From positions 62,001 through 126,000 of the forward strand of contig NZ_PJME01000007.1 of assembly GCF_002954775.1 (NCBI RefSeq): DNA of 64,000 nucleotides, written 5' to 3'. Under the pieces are notes generated by a model. It worked only from the letters and a program-made list of their open reading frames with translations, was not told the origin of the DNA and ran no database searches. Position 1 is the first letter of the stretch; each line of letters starts with the position of its first letter. A program made the position numbers and the translations under genes. This DNA is from Streptomyces geranii (GTDB lineage: Bacteria; Actinomycetota; Actinomycetes; Streptomycetales; Streptomycetaceae). Positions 15,239 through 23,824 of the stretch are shown here, in pieces.

Positions 15239-17023
15239 ATGGCACGTATGACCGCTGCCCGCGCGGCAGTCGAGATCCTCAAACTGGAGGGCGTCACGCA
15301 CGCGTTCGGAGTCCCGGGCGCGGCGATCAACCCCTTCTACGCCGCCCTCAAGGCCTCCGGCGGGATCGGCCACACCCTCGCCCGCCATGTCGAGGGCGCC
15401 TCGCACATGGCCGAGGGCTACACCCGCACCCACCCCGGCAACATCGGTGTCTGCGTGGGCACTTCGGGCCCGGCCGGCACCGACATGATCACGGGGCTGT
15501 ACTCCGCGACCGGCGACTCGATCCCGATCCTGTGCATCACCGGCCAGGCCCCCACCGCCGTGATCCACAAGGAGGACTTCCAGGCCGTCGACATCGCCTC
15601 CATCGCCCGGCCGGTCACGAAGATGGCCGTCACCGTGCTGGAGGCGGCCCAGGTGCCCGGCGTCCTCCAGCAGGCCTTCCACCTGATGAGGTCGGGGCGC
15701 CCCGGCCCGGTGCTGGTCGACCTGCCGGTCGATGTCCAGCAGACGGAGATCGAGTTCGACCCGGAGACCTACCAACCCCTGCCTGTCCACAAGCCGTTCG
15801 CGAGCCGCCCGCAGATCGAGAAGGCCCTCGCGATGCTCAACGCCTCGCACCGGCCGCTGATCGTGGCCGGCGGCGGCGTCATCAACGCCGACGCGGCCGA
15901 ACTCCTCGTCGAGTTCGCCGAGTTGACCGGCGTCCCGGTCGTCCCGACCCTCATGGGCTGGGGCGTGCTCCCCGACGACCACGACCTCAACGCCGGCATG
16001 GTCGGCCTCCAGACCTCGCACCGCTACGGCAACGCCACCTTCCTGGACTCCGACTTCGTCCTCGGCATCGGCAACCGCTGGGCCAACCGCCACACCGGCC
16101 GCCTCGACGTCTACACGGCCGGCCGCACCTTCGTGCACGTCGACATCGAGCCCACCCAGCTCGGCCGCATCTTCGCCCCCGACTACGGCATCGCCTCCGA
16201 CGCGAAGGCCGCGCTGGAGCTGTTCGTGGCCGTGGCAAGGGAGTTGAGAGACGTGGGTGCCCTCCCCGACCGCTCCCACTGGGCGGCGGCCACCCAGGAG
16301 CGCAGGGCCCGCCTCCAGCGCCGTACCCACTTCGACGACATCCCGATCAAGCCCCAGCGCGTGTACGAGGAGATGAACAAGGCCTTCGGCCCCGAGACGC
16401 GATACGTCACCACCATCGGCCTCTCGCAGATCGCCGGCGCCCAGCTGCTGCACGTCTACCGGCCCCGCCATTGGATCAACTGCGGCCAGGCGGGCCCCCT
16501 CGGCTGGACGGTCCCGGCCGCGCTGGGCGTCGCCGTCGCCGACCCGGAGGCGTCCGTGGTCGCCCTCTCCGGGGACTACGACTTCCAGTTCATGATCGAG
16601 GAGTTGGCGGTCGGCGCCCAGCACCGCATCCCGTACGTCCACGTCCTGGTGAACAACTCCTACCTCGGCCTGATCCGCCAGGCGCAGCGGGCCTTCGACA
16701 TCGACTTCCAGGTCAACCTGGAGTTCGAGAACCTCAACTCGCCCGAACTGGGCGCCTACGGCGTCGACCACGTCAAGGTCGCCGAGGGCCTCGGCTGCAA
16801 GGCCATCCGGGTCACGGACCCGGCCGAACTGGCCACCGCCTTCGAACAGGCGAAGAAGCTGGCGGCCGAACACCGGGTCCCGGTGGTCGTCGAGGCGATC
16901 CTGGAACGCGTCACGAACATCGCCATGTCGACGACCAACGACATTGGAAACGTCGTCGAGTTCGAGGACATCGCGACCGAACCGGGGCACGCGCCGACAT
17001 CGATCAGGCCGCTGAAGGTCTGA
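15239..17023 (+). CDS. gcl: Glyoxylate carboligase (tartronate-semialdehyde synthase)
   Basis: Thiamine-diphosphate enzyme of 594 residues that condenses two glyoxylates into tartronate semialdehyde with loss of CO2. The sequence is very close to E. coli Gcl throughout. Diagnostic is V51 in [15 protein letters not shown], where nearly all other ThDP enzymes have the catalytic Glu. The ThDP/Mg site is [18 protein letters not shown]...[10 protein letters not shown]. The FAD-binding middle domain ([28 protein letters not shown]) is kept. The start has GAGGAG eight bases upstream. It is monocistronic and preceded by a pair of AllR-type operators, so it is likely repressed until allantoin breakdown gives glyoxylate. 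Product use continues through glxR and hyi nearby. Confidence 0.97.
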   Translation: MARMTAARAAVEILKLEGVTHAFGVPGAAINPFYAALKASGGIGHTLARHVEGASHMAEGYTRTHPGNIGVCVGTSGPAGTDMITGLYSATGDSIPILCITGQAPTAVIHKEDFQAVDIASIARPVTKMAVTVLEAAQVPGVLQQAFHLMRSGRPGPVLVDLPVDVQQTEIEFDPETYQPLPVHKPFASRPQIEKALAMLNASHRPLIVAGGGVINADAAELLVEFAELTGVPVVPTLMGWGVLPDDHDLNAGMVGLQTSHRYGNATFLDSDFVLGIGNRWANRHTGRLDVYTAGRTFVHVDIEPTQLGRIFAPDYGIASDAKAALELFVAVARELRDVGALPDRSHWAAATQERRARLQRRTHFDDIPIKPQRVYEEMNKAFGPETRYVTTIGLSQIAGAQLLHVYRPRHWINCGQAGPLGWTVPAALGVAVADPEASVVALSGDYDFQFMIEELAVGAQHRIPYVHVLVNNSYLGLIRQAQRAFDIDFQVNLEFENLNSPELGAYGVDHVKVAEGLGCKAIRVTDPAELATAFEQAKKLAAEHRVPVVVEAILERVTNIAMSTTNDIGNVVEFEDIATEPGHAPTSIRPLKV

Positions 17024-17235
17024 AGGTGTCTGACGCGCGGAGGGCGGAGGGCGGAGGGCGGAGGGCAGAGGGGGTAGCGGTAGCGGTAGCGGGCAGAGGC
17101 TGTGGGGCGGGCGGTCCACCGGGGACGGCGGACCGCCTCCCTCCCGTACGCCCCCGTCCTGTACGCCGCTGTCCCGTACGCCCCTTTGCCGCGCGCCCCT
17201 TTCCTGCACGGCCCTCTCCTGTGCGGCTCGCGCTG
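17024..17235. repeat. G-rich heptamer repeat and degenerate repeats after gcl
   Basis: No gene is seen. At 17042-17074 a GGGCGGA heptamer is repeated about five times, giving five G-runs that could form a quadruplex, followed by three GGTAGC units. At 17143-17215 there are imperfect repeats of a GTACGCCCCT-type unit. It may act as the 3' end of gcl; no classical hairpin is obvious. Confidence 0.5.
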
Positions 17236-17850
17236 TCAGTCCGAGCCCCCACCGCCCCCTCCGCACGAGGACGCATCTCCGCCCCCGCTGCCGCCGCCCC
17301 CGCCCCACGAATGCGGCAGCAGCCCCTTGTCCGCCAGTGCGCCGGGGCCGAGCCGCCCGGCCCTGCGGGCGAAGGTGGGCGCGAGCACGGCGAGGGCGGG
17401 TGTGCCGTAGAAGGCCACCGCGAACAGCGCGTCGGCCGGCTGTACGCCCTTCCTGGTGACCGGGAGCGGGAACTGCTTGCCCAGGCTCCTGAGGGTCAGC
17501 CGCGTGGTGAAGGGCCGGCGGGGCGGGAACCTGCGCAGCAGTCCGGCGTCCCTCAGTTCACCCCGCAGCTCGGCGAGGGCCCGGCGGACACCCGGCCGGG
17601 CCAGTAACTCCTTGATTCCCGCGGGCCGGTGGAGGGCCGCGTACACCGCCTTCTCCAGGACCGGCGGACCCCCGCCCGCGGACCTGGTCGTGACGCGCAT
17701 CGTGCCCGGTCGGCCCGCCTCGACCGCGCCCCGCTGGTGCAGAGCGAGCACGGCGACCGTCACTGCGTCGCGGGGCCCGCCCCGCAACAGCGCGACGTAG
17801 TACGGGTCCAGCTCGGCCGGAGTCGGCTCGGCCGTCGTGGTGCTGTCCAT
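17236..17850 (-). CDS. TIGR04222-type membrane protein with Gly/Cys-rich C-terminus
   Basis: Protein of 204 residues of the actinobacterial group with a conserved N-terminal block (LDPYYVALLRGGPRDAVTVAVLALHQRGAVE) and two repeated helical segments (VYAALHRPAGIKELL, LRGELRDAGLL). One hydrophobic stretch, ALFAVAFYGTPALAVLAPTF (about residues 143-162), may span the membrane. The tail is almost all Gly, Ser and Cys (GGGGGSGGGDASSCGGGGGG), a hallmark of this family. The function of the family is unknown. ATG 17850 is preferred over an upstream start at 17907 because AGGGGG lies five bases before it. Confidence 0.75.
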   Translation of the reverse strand: MDSTTTAEPTPAELDPYYVALLRGGPRDAVTVAVLALHQRGAVEAGRPGTMRVTTRSAGGGPPVLEKAVYAALHRPAGIKELLARPGVRRALAELRGELRDAGLLRRFPPRRPFTTRLTLRSLGKQFPLPVTRKGVQPADALFAVAFYGTPALAVLAPTFARRAGRLGPGALADKGLLPHSWGGGGGSGGGDASSCGGGGGGSD

Positions 17851-17954
17851 GAATCCCCCTGGAATCGGGGCCCGCCGCCCCGGTGCCGGCGGGACCCATG
17901 TGCTCACAATGTGCCCGGTTCCAGGCGGTGTTGAAGCCTCGGGGACGCACGAAG

Positions 17955-17989
17955 ACGCCGGGTACGGATCAGTCGTCCGTACCCGGCGT
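17955..17989 (-). terminator. 14-bp perfect hairpin terminator downstream of glxR
   Basis: A 14-bp perfect stem (acgccgggtacgga) with a 7-base loop lies 113 bases beyond the glxR stop codon. It is flanked on its plus-strand right side by three and a half copies of a CGGCGTTCT nonamer (17985-18018). It should end the hyi-glxR transcript. Confidence 0.8.
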
Positions 17990-18101
17990 TCTCGGCGTTC
18001 TCGGCGTTCTCGGCGCTCGCGGGGCTCCGGGCCGTGGCGGCGCCTGGGCGCGACAGGACAGATGTCGGCGCCGCCACGGCTCGGAAAACGTGGGAGTGGT
18101 A

Positions 18102-18992
18102 TCAGAGTTGGGCGCCGGAGAGGCGCTCCACGCCCCGCAGGAGCGCCGAGTGGTCCAGGCCGCCGTCGCCCTGTTCCCGCAGGGACGCGACGAGTTGGGC
18201 GACCACCGCGCCGACCGGCAGCGCGGCGCCGACCGTACGGGCCGCGTCCGTCACGATGCCCATGTCCTTGTGGTGGAGGTCGATCCGGAAGCCCGGCGCG
18301 AAGTCGCGGTCGAGGAAGTTGTCCTTCTTGCGTGCCAGCACCGTCGAGCCGGCCAGCCCGCCGCCCAGCACCTCAAGCGCCGCCTTCAGGTCCACGCCCG
18401 ACTTCTCCAGGAAGACCACGGCCTCGGCGCACGCCTGGATGTTCACGGCGACGATCAGCTGGTTCGCTGCCTTCACCGTCTGGCCCGAGCCGTGCGGACC
18501 GCACAGCACGATGGTCCGGCCCAGCACCTCGAAGACCGGCCTCGCCGCCTCGAAGTCGGCCTGCTCGCCGCCGACCATGATGGACAGCACCGCCTCGACC
18601 GCGCCGGCCTCACCGCCCGAGACGGGGGCGTCCAGGACCCGGACGCCCTTCTCGGCCGCCGCCCTCGCCAGGTCCACCGAGGTCCGCGGGGTGATCGACG
18701 ACATGTCGACCAGCAGAGTGCCGGGCCGGGCGTGCGCGAGGATGCCCTCGGGGCCGTACGCCACCGCCTCGACCTGCGGTGACGCCGGGACCATCGTGAT
18801 CACCACGTCGGCGTCGCGCACCGCCTCGGCGATCGAACCCGCCGCGCTGCCGCCGGCGGCGACCAGGCGGTCGAGCTTGTCCTGTTCCAGGGTGAAGCCG
18901 GTGACGTCGTAACCCGCCTTGATCAGGTTCTCGGACATGGGGGAGCCCATGATGCCGAGGCCTATCCAGGCGACCTTGGGGAGACTGCTCAT
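18102..18992 (-). CDS. glxR: 2-hydroxy-3-oxopropionate (tartronate semialdehyde) reductase
   Basis: Beta-hydroxyacid dehydrogenase of 296 residues that reduces tartronate semialdehyde, made by Gcl, to D-glycerate with NAD(P)H. The Rossmann motif is VAWIGLGIMGSPMSENL (residues 6-22). The substrate signature DAPVSGGEAGAVEAVLSIMVGG and the catalytic lysine block GQTVKAANQL are intact, as is the C-terminal FRIDLHHKDM. It lies 44 bases downstream of hyi and is cotranscribed with it. It uses the operators upstream of hyi, since no promoter is visible in the short gap. Confidence 0.95.
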   Translation of the reverse strand: MSSLPKVAWIGLGIMGSPMSENLIKAGYDVTGFTLEQDKLDRLVAAGGSAAGSIAEAVRDADVVITMVPASPQVEAVAYGPEGILAHARPGTLLVDMSSITPRTSVDLARAAAEKGVRVLDAPVSGGEAGAVEAVLSIMVGGEQADFEAARPVFEVLGRTIVLCGPHGSGQTVKAANQLIVAVNIQACAEAVVFLEKSGVDLKAALEVLGGGLAGSTVLARKKDNFLDRDFAPGFRIDLHHKDMGIVTDAARTVGAALPVGAVVAQLVASLREQGDGGLDHSALLRGVERLSGAQL

Positions 18993-19036
18993 GGCGGGAA
19001 TGCCCCTCTCTGTCGCTGTCTGTCGCTGTGTCGGGT

Positions 19037-19867
19037 TCAGCGCGCCTCGCGCGGCAGCCAGTCGAAGGCCTCGGCGCTCGGCCGGTCGCCCGGCTTGTAC
19101 TCCAGGCCGACCCAACCCTCGTAGCCCGCCTTCGTCAGCTGGTCGAGGAGGCCCTCCAGCGGGAGCGTGCCGGTGCCGGGGGCGCCGCGGCCGGGGTTGT
19201 CGGCGATCTGGACGTGGCCCGTCTTCGCGGCGAACCGGTCGATCACCGACGGGAGGTCCTCGCCGTTCATGGACAGGTGGTAGAGGTCCATCAGGAAGCG
19301 GGCGTTGTCCAGCCCCGTCGCCTCGTTGACCCGGTCGACGACCTCCACGGCCGCCGGTGCGCTCACCAGCGGGTACCGGGGTGACTCCGGCTTGTTGAGT
19401 GCCTCTACGAGGAGGATCGCGCCGATGCCGTCGGCGGCCCGGGCCGCGAGCGCCAGGTTCTCCAGCGCCAGCGCGTCCTGCTCCGCCGGGTCGACGCCGT
19501 CGATCCGGTTGCCGTACAGCGCGTTGAGCGCGCCGCAGCCGAGCGATTCGGCGAGAGCGGCGGCCACCTCGATGTTGGCGCGGAAGCGCTCGGACTCGGC
19601 CCCGGGCACCGACAGGGCGCCCCGGTCCGGGCCCGGCAGCTGTCCGGCGTAGAAGTTCAGGCCGGTGAGCCGGACGCCCGCGTCCTCGATCGCGGACTTC
19701 AGGGCGTCCAGCTCGGACCGCGGCGGGGTGGGGGAGTCCAGCCAGGGCCACCACAGCTCGACCGCGCCGAAACCGGCGGCTCGGGCCGCCGCCGGGCGCT
19801 CCAGGAGCGGGAGTTCCGTGAAGAGGATCGACAGGTTGACGTTGAACCGCTGCTCGGTGAGTCCCAT
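19037..19867 (-). CDS. hyi: Hydroxypyruvate isomerase
   Basis: TIM-barrel sugar-phosphate-isomerase-like enzyme of 276 residues that interconverts hydroxypyruvate and tartronate semialdehyde. It starts with the family N-terminus FNVNLSILFTELPLLERPAAA. Metal and catalytic residues lie in VELWWPW, ILLVEALNKPE (Glu), FLMDLYHLSMNGED (Asp/His), HVQIADNPGRGAPGTG (His/Asp) and WVGLEYKP (Glu). It is the first gene of the hyi-glxR operon and is preceded by two AllR-type operators in the same 21-bp arrangement as gcl. It links purine-derived glyoxylate to glycerate formation. Confidence 0.94.
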   Translation of the reverse strand: MGLTEQRFNVNLSILFTELPLLERPAAARAAGFGAVELWWPWLDSPTPPRSELDALKSAIEDAGVRLTGLNFYAGQLPGPDRGALSVPGAESERFRANIEVAAALAESLGCGALNALYGNRIDGVDPAEQDALALENLALAARAADGIGAILLVEALNKPESPRYPLVSAPAAVEVVDRVNEATGLDNARFLMDLYHLSMNGEDLPSVIDRFAAKTGHVQIADNPGRGAPGTGTLPLEGLLDQLTKAGYEGWVGLEYKPGDRPSAEAFDWLPREAR

Positions 19868-19918
19868 GGCCGCCGGCGCCTCCGCTTGGCTGGATCGCTG
19901 CAGAATCTTGCGATGTTA

Positions 19919-19933
19919 TTCCGTATTGTGGAA
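19919..19933. promoter_or_regulatory. AllR-type operator, hyi site A
   Basis: TTCCGTATTGTGGAA, identical (as reverse complement) to the gcl site 2 operator. It lies 51 bases upstream of the hyi start. Confidence 0.75.
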
Positions 19934-19939
19934 ATATCT

Positions 19940-19954
19940 TTCTGCTTATTGGAA
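19940..19954. promoter_or_regulatory. AllR-type operator, hyi site B
   Basis: TTCTGCTTATTGGAA, centre 21 bp from site A. Read toward hyi, the order and spacing of the two sites are the same as at gcl. Confidence 0.7.
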
Positions 19955-20094
19955 GATTGCCGCTGAGGGGCCGGGCTTGTCAAGGGGCTCTCCCGAGTGG
20001 CGGGGTGGGAGGGGGCCGGATAGACAGGTTCAACGTTCATATGAGCGGGGCGCACGTTTCCCGTGTGTCAGTGCCCTGAAGTTGTGAGGCGAAC

Positions 20095-21078
20095 ATGGCC
20101 GTCGAGCCATTCCCTGCCTGCCCGGAGAATCCCGGAACAGGCGAACACCGACCCAAGACCCGCATACGTACGGACGAGCTGGTGCGCACCGTGGTCGTCG
20201 CCAGGCCACTGGACGATGTCGTCCAGCTCGTCACTCTCCTGGAGCAGTCGCCGGACGGTCTGCCGATCGCCGCGTCGGTCCTGCGCGTGGCGGCCGTCGC
20301 GCGCTCCGTCGAGGACGTCTCGCGCCTCGTGGAACTGCTCGGCCCGCCCGCGCGCGGCGTCGGCCGGATGGACGAGGCCATCCGGACGGCCGCCGAGCAG
20401 CGGCCCGTGGCCGAGGTCGGCCGTCTGGTCGCCCTCCTGCACGCGGCCCCGCACGCCGCACATGCCGAGGCCCAGGCGGTCCACGCGGCTGCCACCAACC
20501 GGCCCGTCGAGGACCTCGTCCAGCTGATCGGCCGCCTGAGCGAGGCACCGGTCCCGGACCAGGGCCAGGACCCGGTGGCATCCTCCGAGTCGGCCGCGGG
20601 ACCGGCGTCCGTGTCCGCGCGCACCGCCTCCCGGGGTGAGGGACGGGCGGCCGGCCCGTGGCTCCGCCGGGCCGCCGCCGTACTCCTCCTGCTCTGCGGC
20701 GCGGCCCACTTCCCGCTCGACTGGGTCGACGCGCCGAAGCACGGACTGGCCACCTCGCTCGGCGTCTCCGTGCTCTGTCTGCTGGTCGGTGCCGGGCTGT
20801 GGTTCAGCCGGGCGACGGTCGTGACCGTCGCCGCGGTGGTCGTCGCGGGCGCGCTCTCCGCCGCCCATCTGCTGGGCACGCACGCCGACTTGGCGGCACT
20901 CGTCTACGTACGGCAGGCCGGCGGAGCGGTGTCCCCGCTGCCCGCTCTGGCGGCCTGCGCGGCGACACTCGTGGCGCTGGCGGTACTGGCTCTCGCCCTC
21001 GCCCGCCGAGGGCGTTCCACCGGCGCGCGGAACACCGCCGTCGAGGCCGCCGCGGAGGTGAACTCCCTGCGACTGTAG
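20095..21078 (+). CDS. Membrane protein with four 33-residue repeats
   Basis: Protein of 327 residues, not recognised as a named family. Residues 28-150 hold four helical repeats of exactly 33 residues. The core R-P-hydrophobic-E/D-D-V-x-x-L-V-x-L-L starts at residues 37, 70, 103 and 136 (RPLDDVVQLVTLLE, RSVEDVSRLVELL, RPVAEVGRLVALL, RPVEDLVQLIGRL). A Ser/Ala/Pro-rich linker leads to four predicted transmembrane segments between about 188 and 310, and a short tail. The repeat domain is probably cytoplasmic and could be a protein-interaction or regulatory module. It sits between the hyi operon and the uricase block, divergent from hyi. A weak GAGG precedes the ATG. Confidence 0.65.
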   Translation: MAVEPFPACPENPGTGEHRPKTRIRTDELVRTVVVARPLDDVVQLVTLLEQSPDGLPIAASVLRVAAVARSVEDVSRLVELLGPPARGVGRMDEAIRTAAEQRPVAEVGRLVALLHAAPHAAHAEAQAVHAAATNRPVEDLVQLIGRLSEAPVPDQGQDPVASSESAAGPASVSARTASRGEGRAAGPWLRRAAAVLLLLCGAAHFPLDWVDAPKHGLATSLGVSVLCLLVGAGLWFSRATVVTVAAVVVAGALSAAHLLGTHADLAALVYVRQAGGAVSPLPALAACAATLVALAVLALALARRGRSTGARNTAVEAAAEVNSLRL

Positions 21079-21087
21079 GCCGGTTGA

Positions 21088-21120
21088 CCGCCCGGGCCGT
21101 CCACTGGGCGGCCCGGGCGG
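21088..21120 (+). terminator. 12-bp perfect hairpin terminator
   Basis: A perfect CCGCCCGGGCCG stem with a 9-base loop lies nine bases after the stop of the repeat membrane protein. Confidence 0.75.
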
Positions 21121-21199
21121 GCAGCGCCGCCGACTGTCACGGGGGAGTCCGTTAGGGTCGTGCCCCAGCGGGACCGGGAGCCGATGCGATGGGGGCACA

Positions 21200-21454
21200 G
21201 TGCGTTTGAGAGTGGAGTTCACGACCGAGCCCTTCGACCTCGACGAGCCACCCGCCCACGCGCTGGTCGCCCGCGAGGTCGTCGAGGCGGCCGAACTGGA
21301 CGCGGTGGACGTCGGCCCGTTCGGCAACACCGCCGAGGGCCGCGCCGACACCGTGCTCACCGCCCTGGACGCGCTGCTGCGCAAGACGCTGGAGGCCGGC
21401 GCGACCCGGATCTCGCTCCAGGTCAACGTGATCGACGAGGAGGGCGGCCGGTGA
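21200..21454 (+). CDS. MTH1187/YqgV-like thiamine-binding-fold small protein
   Basis: Protein of 84 residues that reads as one ferredoxin-like domain of the thiamine-binding (UPF0045/MTH1187) type. There is a first strand RLRVEFTTEPFDL, then the family glycine block VDVGPFGNTAEGRADTVLTALDALL, and a last strand AGATRISLQVNVIDEE. Archaeal and Bacillus relatives bind thiamine or a pyrimidine. The start is GTG 21200, with GGGGG five bases upstream. Its stop overlaps the next start (GTGA), so it is coupled to the HTH_22 protein. The pair lies directly before the uricase operon, so a metabolite-sensing role is conceivable but unproven. Confidence 0.6.
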   Translation: MRLRVEFTTEPFDLDEPPAHALVAREVVEAAELDAVDVGPFGNTAEGRADTVLTALDALLRKTLEAGATRISLQVNVIDEEGGR

Positions 21455-21831
21455 CCGGCGCGGGGGACGCCTCCACCGGCGCCGCGTTCGTCGCGGCTGT
21501 GAAACCGCTGGTCGACGCCATGGGCGGGGAGCTGCTCGCGCCCGACCTGGCCGGCCCCGACGACGTCGTGCTCGCCTGGGAGGGCGCCGACGTGGTCGCC
21601 GTACGACTGCCGCAGCTCGCCGACTCGCTCGACCACATCCTGACCGCCCTGGAACGCAAGCACGGCAAGCCGCTGGCCGAGCTGGACCGCAAGACCAAGC
21701 AGGAGATCGTACGGATACTCGAGGCGCGCGGCGCCTTCTCCGTACGGCACGGGGTCGAGACCGTCGCGGGCGCCCTGGGGGTCAGCCGCTTCACGGTCTA
21801 CAACTACCTGAACCGCGAGAAGCAGGCCTGA
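21451..21831 (+). CDS. HTH_22 (YheO/DauR-type) DNA-binding protein
   Basis: Protein of 126 residues. The C-terminal half (about residues 75-125) is the YheO/DauR DNA-binding module: AELDRKTKQEIVRILEARGAFSVRHGVETVAGALGVSRFTVYNYLNRE, here cited in parts because it is one continuous motif: a leading helix at about 78-92, then HGVETVAGALGVS and RFTVYNYLNRE. The N-terminal part is short and lacks the full PAS domain of YheO, so sensing may be delegated to the coupled thiamine-fold protein. GTG 21451 has GAGGAGGGC upstream and overlaps the previous stop. Its place 136 bases before the uricase operon makes it a candidate regulator of purine catabolism, perhaps via the TCAACA-N3-TGTTGA palindrome at 21883. 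Confidence 0.7.
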   Translation: MTGAGDASTGAAFVAAVKPLVDAMGGELLAPDLAGPDDVVLAWEGADVVAVRLPQLADSLDHILTALERKHGKPLAELDRKTKQEIVRILEARGAFSVRHGVETVAGALGVSRFTVYNYLNREKQA

Positions 21832-21882
21832 CGGGTCTCGGGGGAACGCCCTAGGGGACGGCGGTGCCGTAACCCGGAATTT

Positions 21883-21897
21883 TCAACAAAGTGTTGA
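21883..21897. promoter_or_regulatory. TCAACA-AAG-TGTTGA palindrome in the uricase operon promoter
   Basis: A perfect inverted repeat with 6-bp arms overlaps a -35-like TTGACG at 21894-21899, with a possible -10 TTAGCT at 21918-21923 (18-bp spacer). Related palindromes occur at the aceB and allB promoters. Confidence 0.6.
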
Positions 21898-21966
21898 CGT
21901 CGTGTCGCCGGAAGGCGTTAGCTGTGCGGAGCCCGCCCAGCACGCACAAGGCCACGGAGGCTTGCC

Positions 21967-22482
21967 GTGACGTCGAGTACGACCCCTGGCGGCCTCGCCC
22001 GGTTCAACGCCCTGGACGAGTCCGCGGCCCGCACCGCGCTCCACGAGGCCTGCGCCTCCGCCGCCTGGGGCCGCCTACTGCTCGCCGGACGCCCGTACGC
22101 CACCGCCGAGGACCTGTACGCGGCGAGCGACGCGGCGATGGCCGGCCTGACCGACGACGACCTCGCCGAGGCGATGGCCGGCCACCCGCCGATCGGCCGC
22201 CCCAAGCCCGGCGACCCGACCTCCGCCCGCGAACAGCGCGGTATGGCCGGCGCCTCCGAGGGGCTGAAGGCGGAGATGCTCGAACTGAACCTCGCCTACC
22301 AGGAGCGGTTCGGCCATGTCTTCCTGATCTGCGCGACCGGCCGCACCGGCGAACAGATGCGCGACGCGGTCAGGGACCGGATCGGGAACACGCCGGAGCG
22401 GGAGCGCGAGATCGTCCGCACCGAACTGGGGAAGATCAACCGCATCCGGCTCGGCAACCTCGTACAGGAAGAGCAGGCATGA
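21967..22482 (+). CDS. uraD: 2-oxo-4-hydroxy-4-carboxy-5-ureidoimidazoline (OHCU) decarboxylase
   Basis: Enzyme of 171 residues that decarboxylates OHCU to (S)-allantoin, the last step from urate. The catalytic His is H73 in AMAGHPPIGRPKP, and the family blocks FGHVFLICATGRTGEQM and the C-terminal LGKINRIRLGNLV are intact. The start is GTG 21967, with GGAGG six bases upstream. It is the first gene of the uraD-uraH-uricase operon; its stop overlaps the uraH start (ATGA). It is probably regulated by the palindromic promoter 70 bases upstream. Confidence 0.95.
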   Translation: MTSSTTPGGLARFNALDESAARTALHEACASAAWGRLLLAGRPYATAEDLYAASDAAMAGLTDDDLAEAMAGHPPIGRPKPGDPTSAREQRGMAGASEGLKAEMLELNLAYQERFGHVFLICATGRTGEQMRDAVRDRIGNTPEREREIVRTELGKINRIRLGNLVQEEQA

Positions 22483-22838
22483 GTACCGACACCACCGCCT
22501 CCGTGTCCACGCACATCCTGGACACCAGCATCGGCCGGCCCGCCGCAGGTGTCGCCGTACGGCTCGCCGCGCGCGATGGCCGGGAAGCGCAGTGGACGTC
22601 GCTCGGCGGCAGTGCGACCGACCCGGACGGGCGGTGCAAGGACTTGCCGGCGCTGCCGGAAGGGACGACCCACGTGCGCCTCGACTTCGAGGTCGAGCCG
22701 TATCTGGAGCTGAAGCAGCAGCAGGCGGGAGCGTTCTTCCCGGAGGTGGCGATCACGTTCGCCGTCGTGCCGGGCGAGCACTACCACGTACCACTGCTGC
22801 TCAACCCGTTCGGCTACTCCGTATACCGAGGGAGCTAG
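22479..22838 (+). CDS. uraH: 5-hydroxyisourate hydrolase (transthyretin-like)
   Basis: Transthyretin-related enzyme of 119 residues that hydrolyses 5-hydroxyisourate to OHCU. The catalytic His of the N-terminal motif is H12 (VSTHILDTSIGRPAAGV). The middle carries the arginine and histidine blocks, and the protein ends with the signature tetrapeptide YRGS. It is translationally coupled to uraD (ATGA), and uricase follows after seven bases. It is a complete enzyme of the tetrameric beta-sandwich type. Confidence 0.96.
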   Translation: MSTDTTASVSTHILDTSIGRPAAGVAVRLAARDGREAQWTSLGGSATDPDGRCKDLPALPEGTTHVRLDFEVEPYLELKQQQAGAFFPEVAITFAVVPGEHYHVPLLLNPFGYSVYRGS

Positions 22839-22845
22839 CAGCATC

Positions 22846-23766
22846 ATGACCGAGTCAACAGGCAAGGCAGGCCCGGTGTTTCTCGGGCAGAACCAGTACG
22901 GCAAGGCCGAGAACCGCGTCGTGCGCGTCACCCGCGACGGCGCCACCCACCACATCAAGGATCTCAACGTCTCCGTGTCGCTCTCCGGCGACATGGACGA
23001 GGTCCACCTCTCCGGCTCGAACGCGAACGTCCTGCCGACGGACACCACCAAGAACACGGTGTACGCCTTCGCCAAGGAGCACGGCATCGACTCCGCCGAA
23101 CAGTTCGGCATCCATCTGGCCCGGCACTTCGTGACCAGCCAGGAGCCGATTCTGAAGGCGCGCATCCGGATCGAGGAGTACTCCTGGACCCGGATCGAGG
23201 CGGCGGGCGAGGGCGAGTACTCCTTCGCCCGGCAGGGCCAGGAGACGCGGCTCGCGCAGATCACGTACGACGGTTCGTCGTGGGAGGTGATTTCCGGGCT
23301 CAAGGACCTCGTCGTGATGAACACGACCGACTCCGAGTTCTGGGGCTACGTCAAGGACAAGTACACGACGCTCCCCGAGGCGTACGACCGCATCCTCGCG
23401 ACCCAGGTGTCCGCGCGCTGGCGCTTCAACTGGTCCGACGACGCGGGGGAGATGCCGGACTGGGAGGAGTCGTACGAGCAGACGCGGAAGCACCTGCTCG
23501 CGGCCTTCGCGGAGACCTACTCGCTCTCGCTCCAGCAGACCCTCTTCCAGATGGGCGCGCGGATCGTCGAACACCGGGCGGAGATAGACGAGGTGAGGTT
23601 CGCCCTGCCCAACAAGCACCATTTCCTTGTGGACCTGAAGCCGTTCGGGCTCAAGAACGATAACGAGGTCTATTTCGCGGCCGATCGCCCCTACGGCCTG
23701 ATAGAGGGCACGATCCTGCGCGAGGGCGCCGAGGCGCGCATACCCGCCGACCTCCCCAACCTCTGA
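22846..23766 (+). CDS. Urate oxidase (uricase)
   Basis: Cofactor-free oxidase of 306 residues that turns urate into 5-hydroxyisourate and H2O2. It has the tandem T-fold. The catalytic Thr lies in PTDTTKNTVYAFAKEHGI and the Lys of the charge relay in GQNQYGKAENRVVRV. The second signature block NKHHFLVDLKPFGLKNDNEVYFAADRPYGLIEGTI is seen at the C-terminus (residues 256-290). It is the last gene of the operon that makes the three-step route from urate to allantoin. Imperfect CGAGAACCTTGAGAACC tandem repeats follow in the 58-base gap before the deaminase gene. Confidence 0.96.
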   Translation: MTESTGKAGPVFLGQNQYGKAENRVVRVTRDGATHHIKDLNVSVSLSGDMDEVHLSGSNANVLPTDTTKNTVYAFAKEHGIDSAEQFGIHLARHFVTSQEPILKARIRIEEYSWTRIEAAGEGEYSFARQGQETRLAQITYDGSSWEVISGLKDLVVMNTTDSEFWGYVKDKYTTLPEAYDRILATQVSARWRFNWSDDAGEMPDWEESYEQTRKHLLAAFAETYSLSLQQTLFQMGARIVEHRAEIDEVRFALPNKHHFLVDLKPFGLKNDNEVYFAADRPYGLIEGTILREGAEARIPADLPNL

Positions 23767-23824
23767 GACCCCCGAGAACCTTGAGAACCCCGAGAACCTT
23801 GAGACCTCTAAGGACGTTCGCACG

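Noticed and set aside
14417..17308. A 963-residue minus-strand frame across gcl
   Set aside because: Antisense to the near-complete match of gcl and low in complexity; it is a GC-rich shadow.
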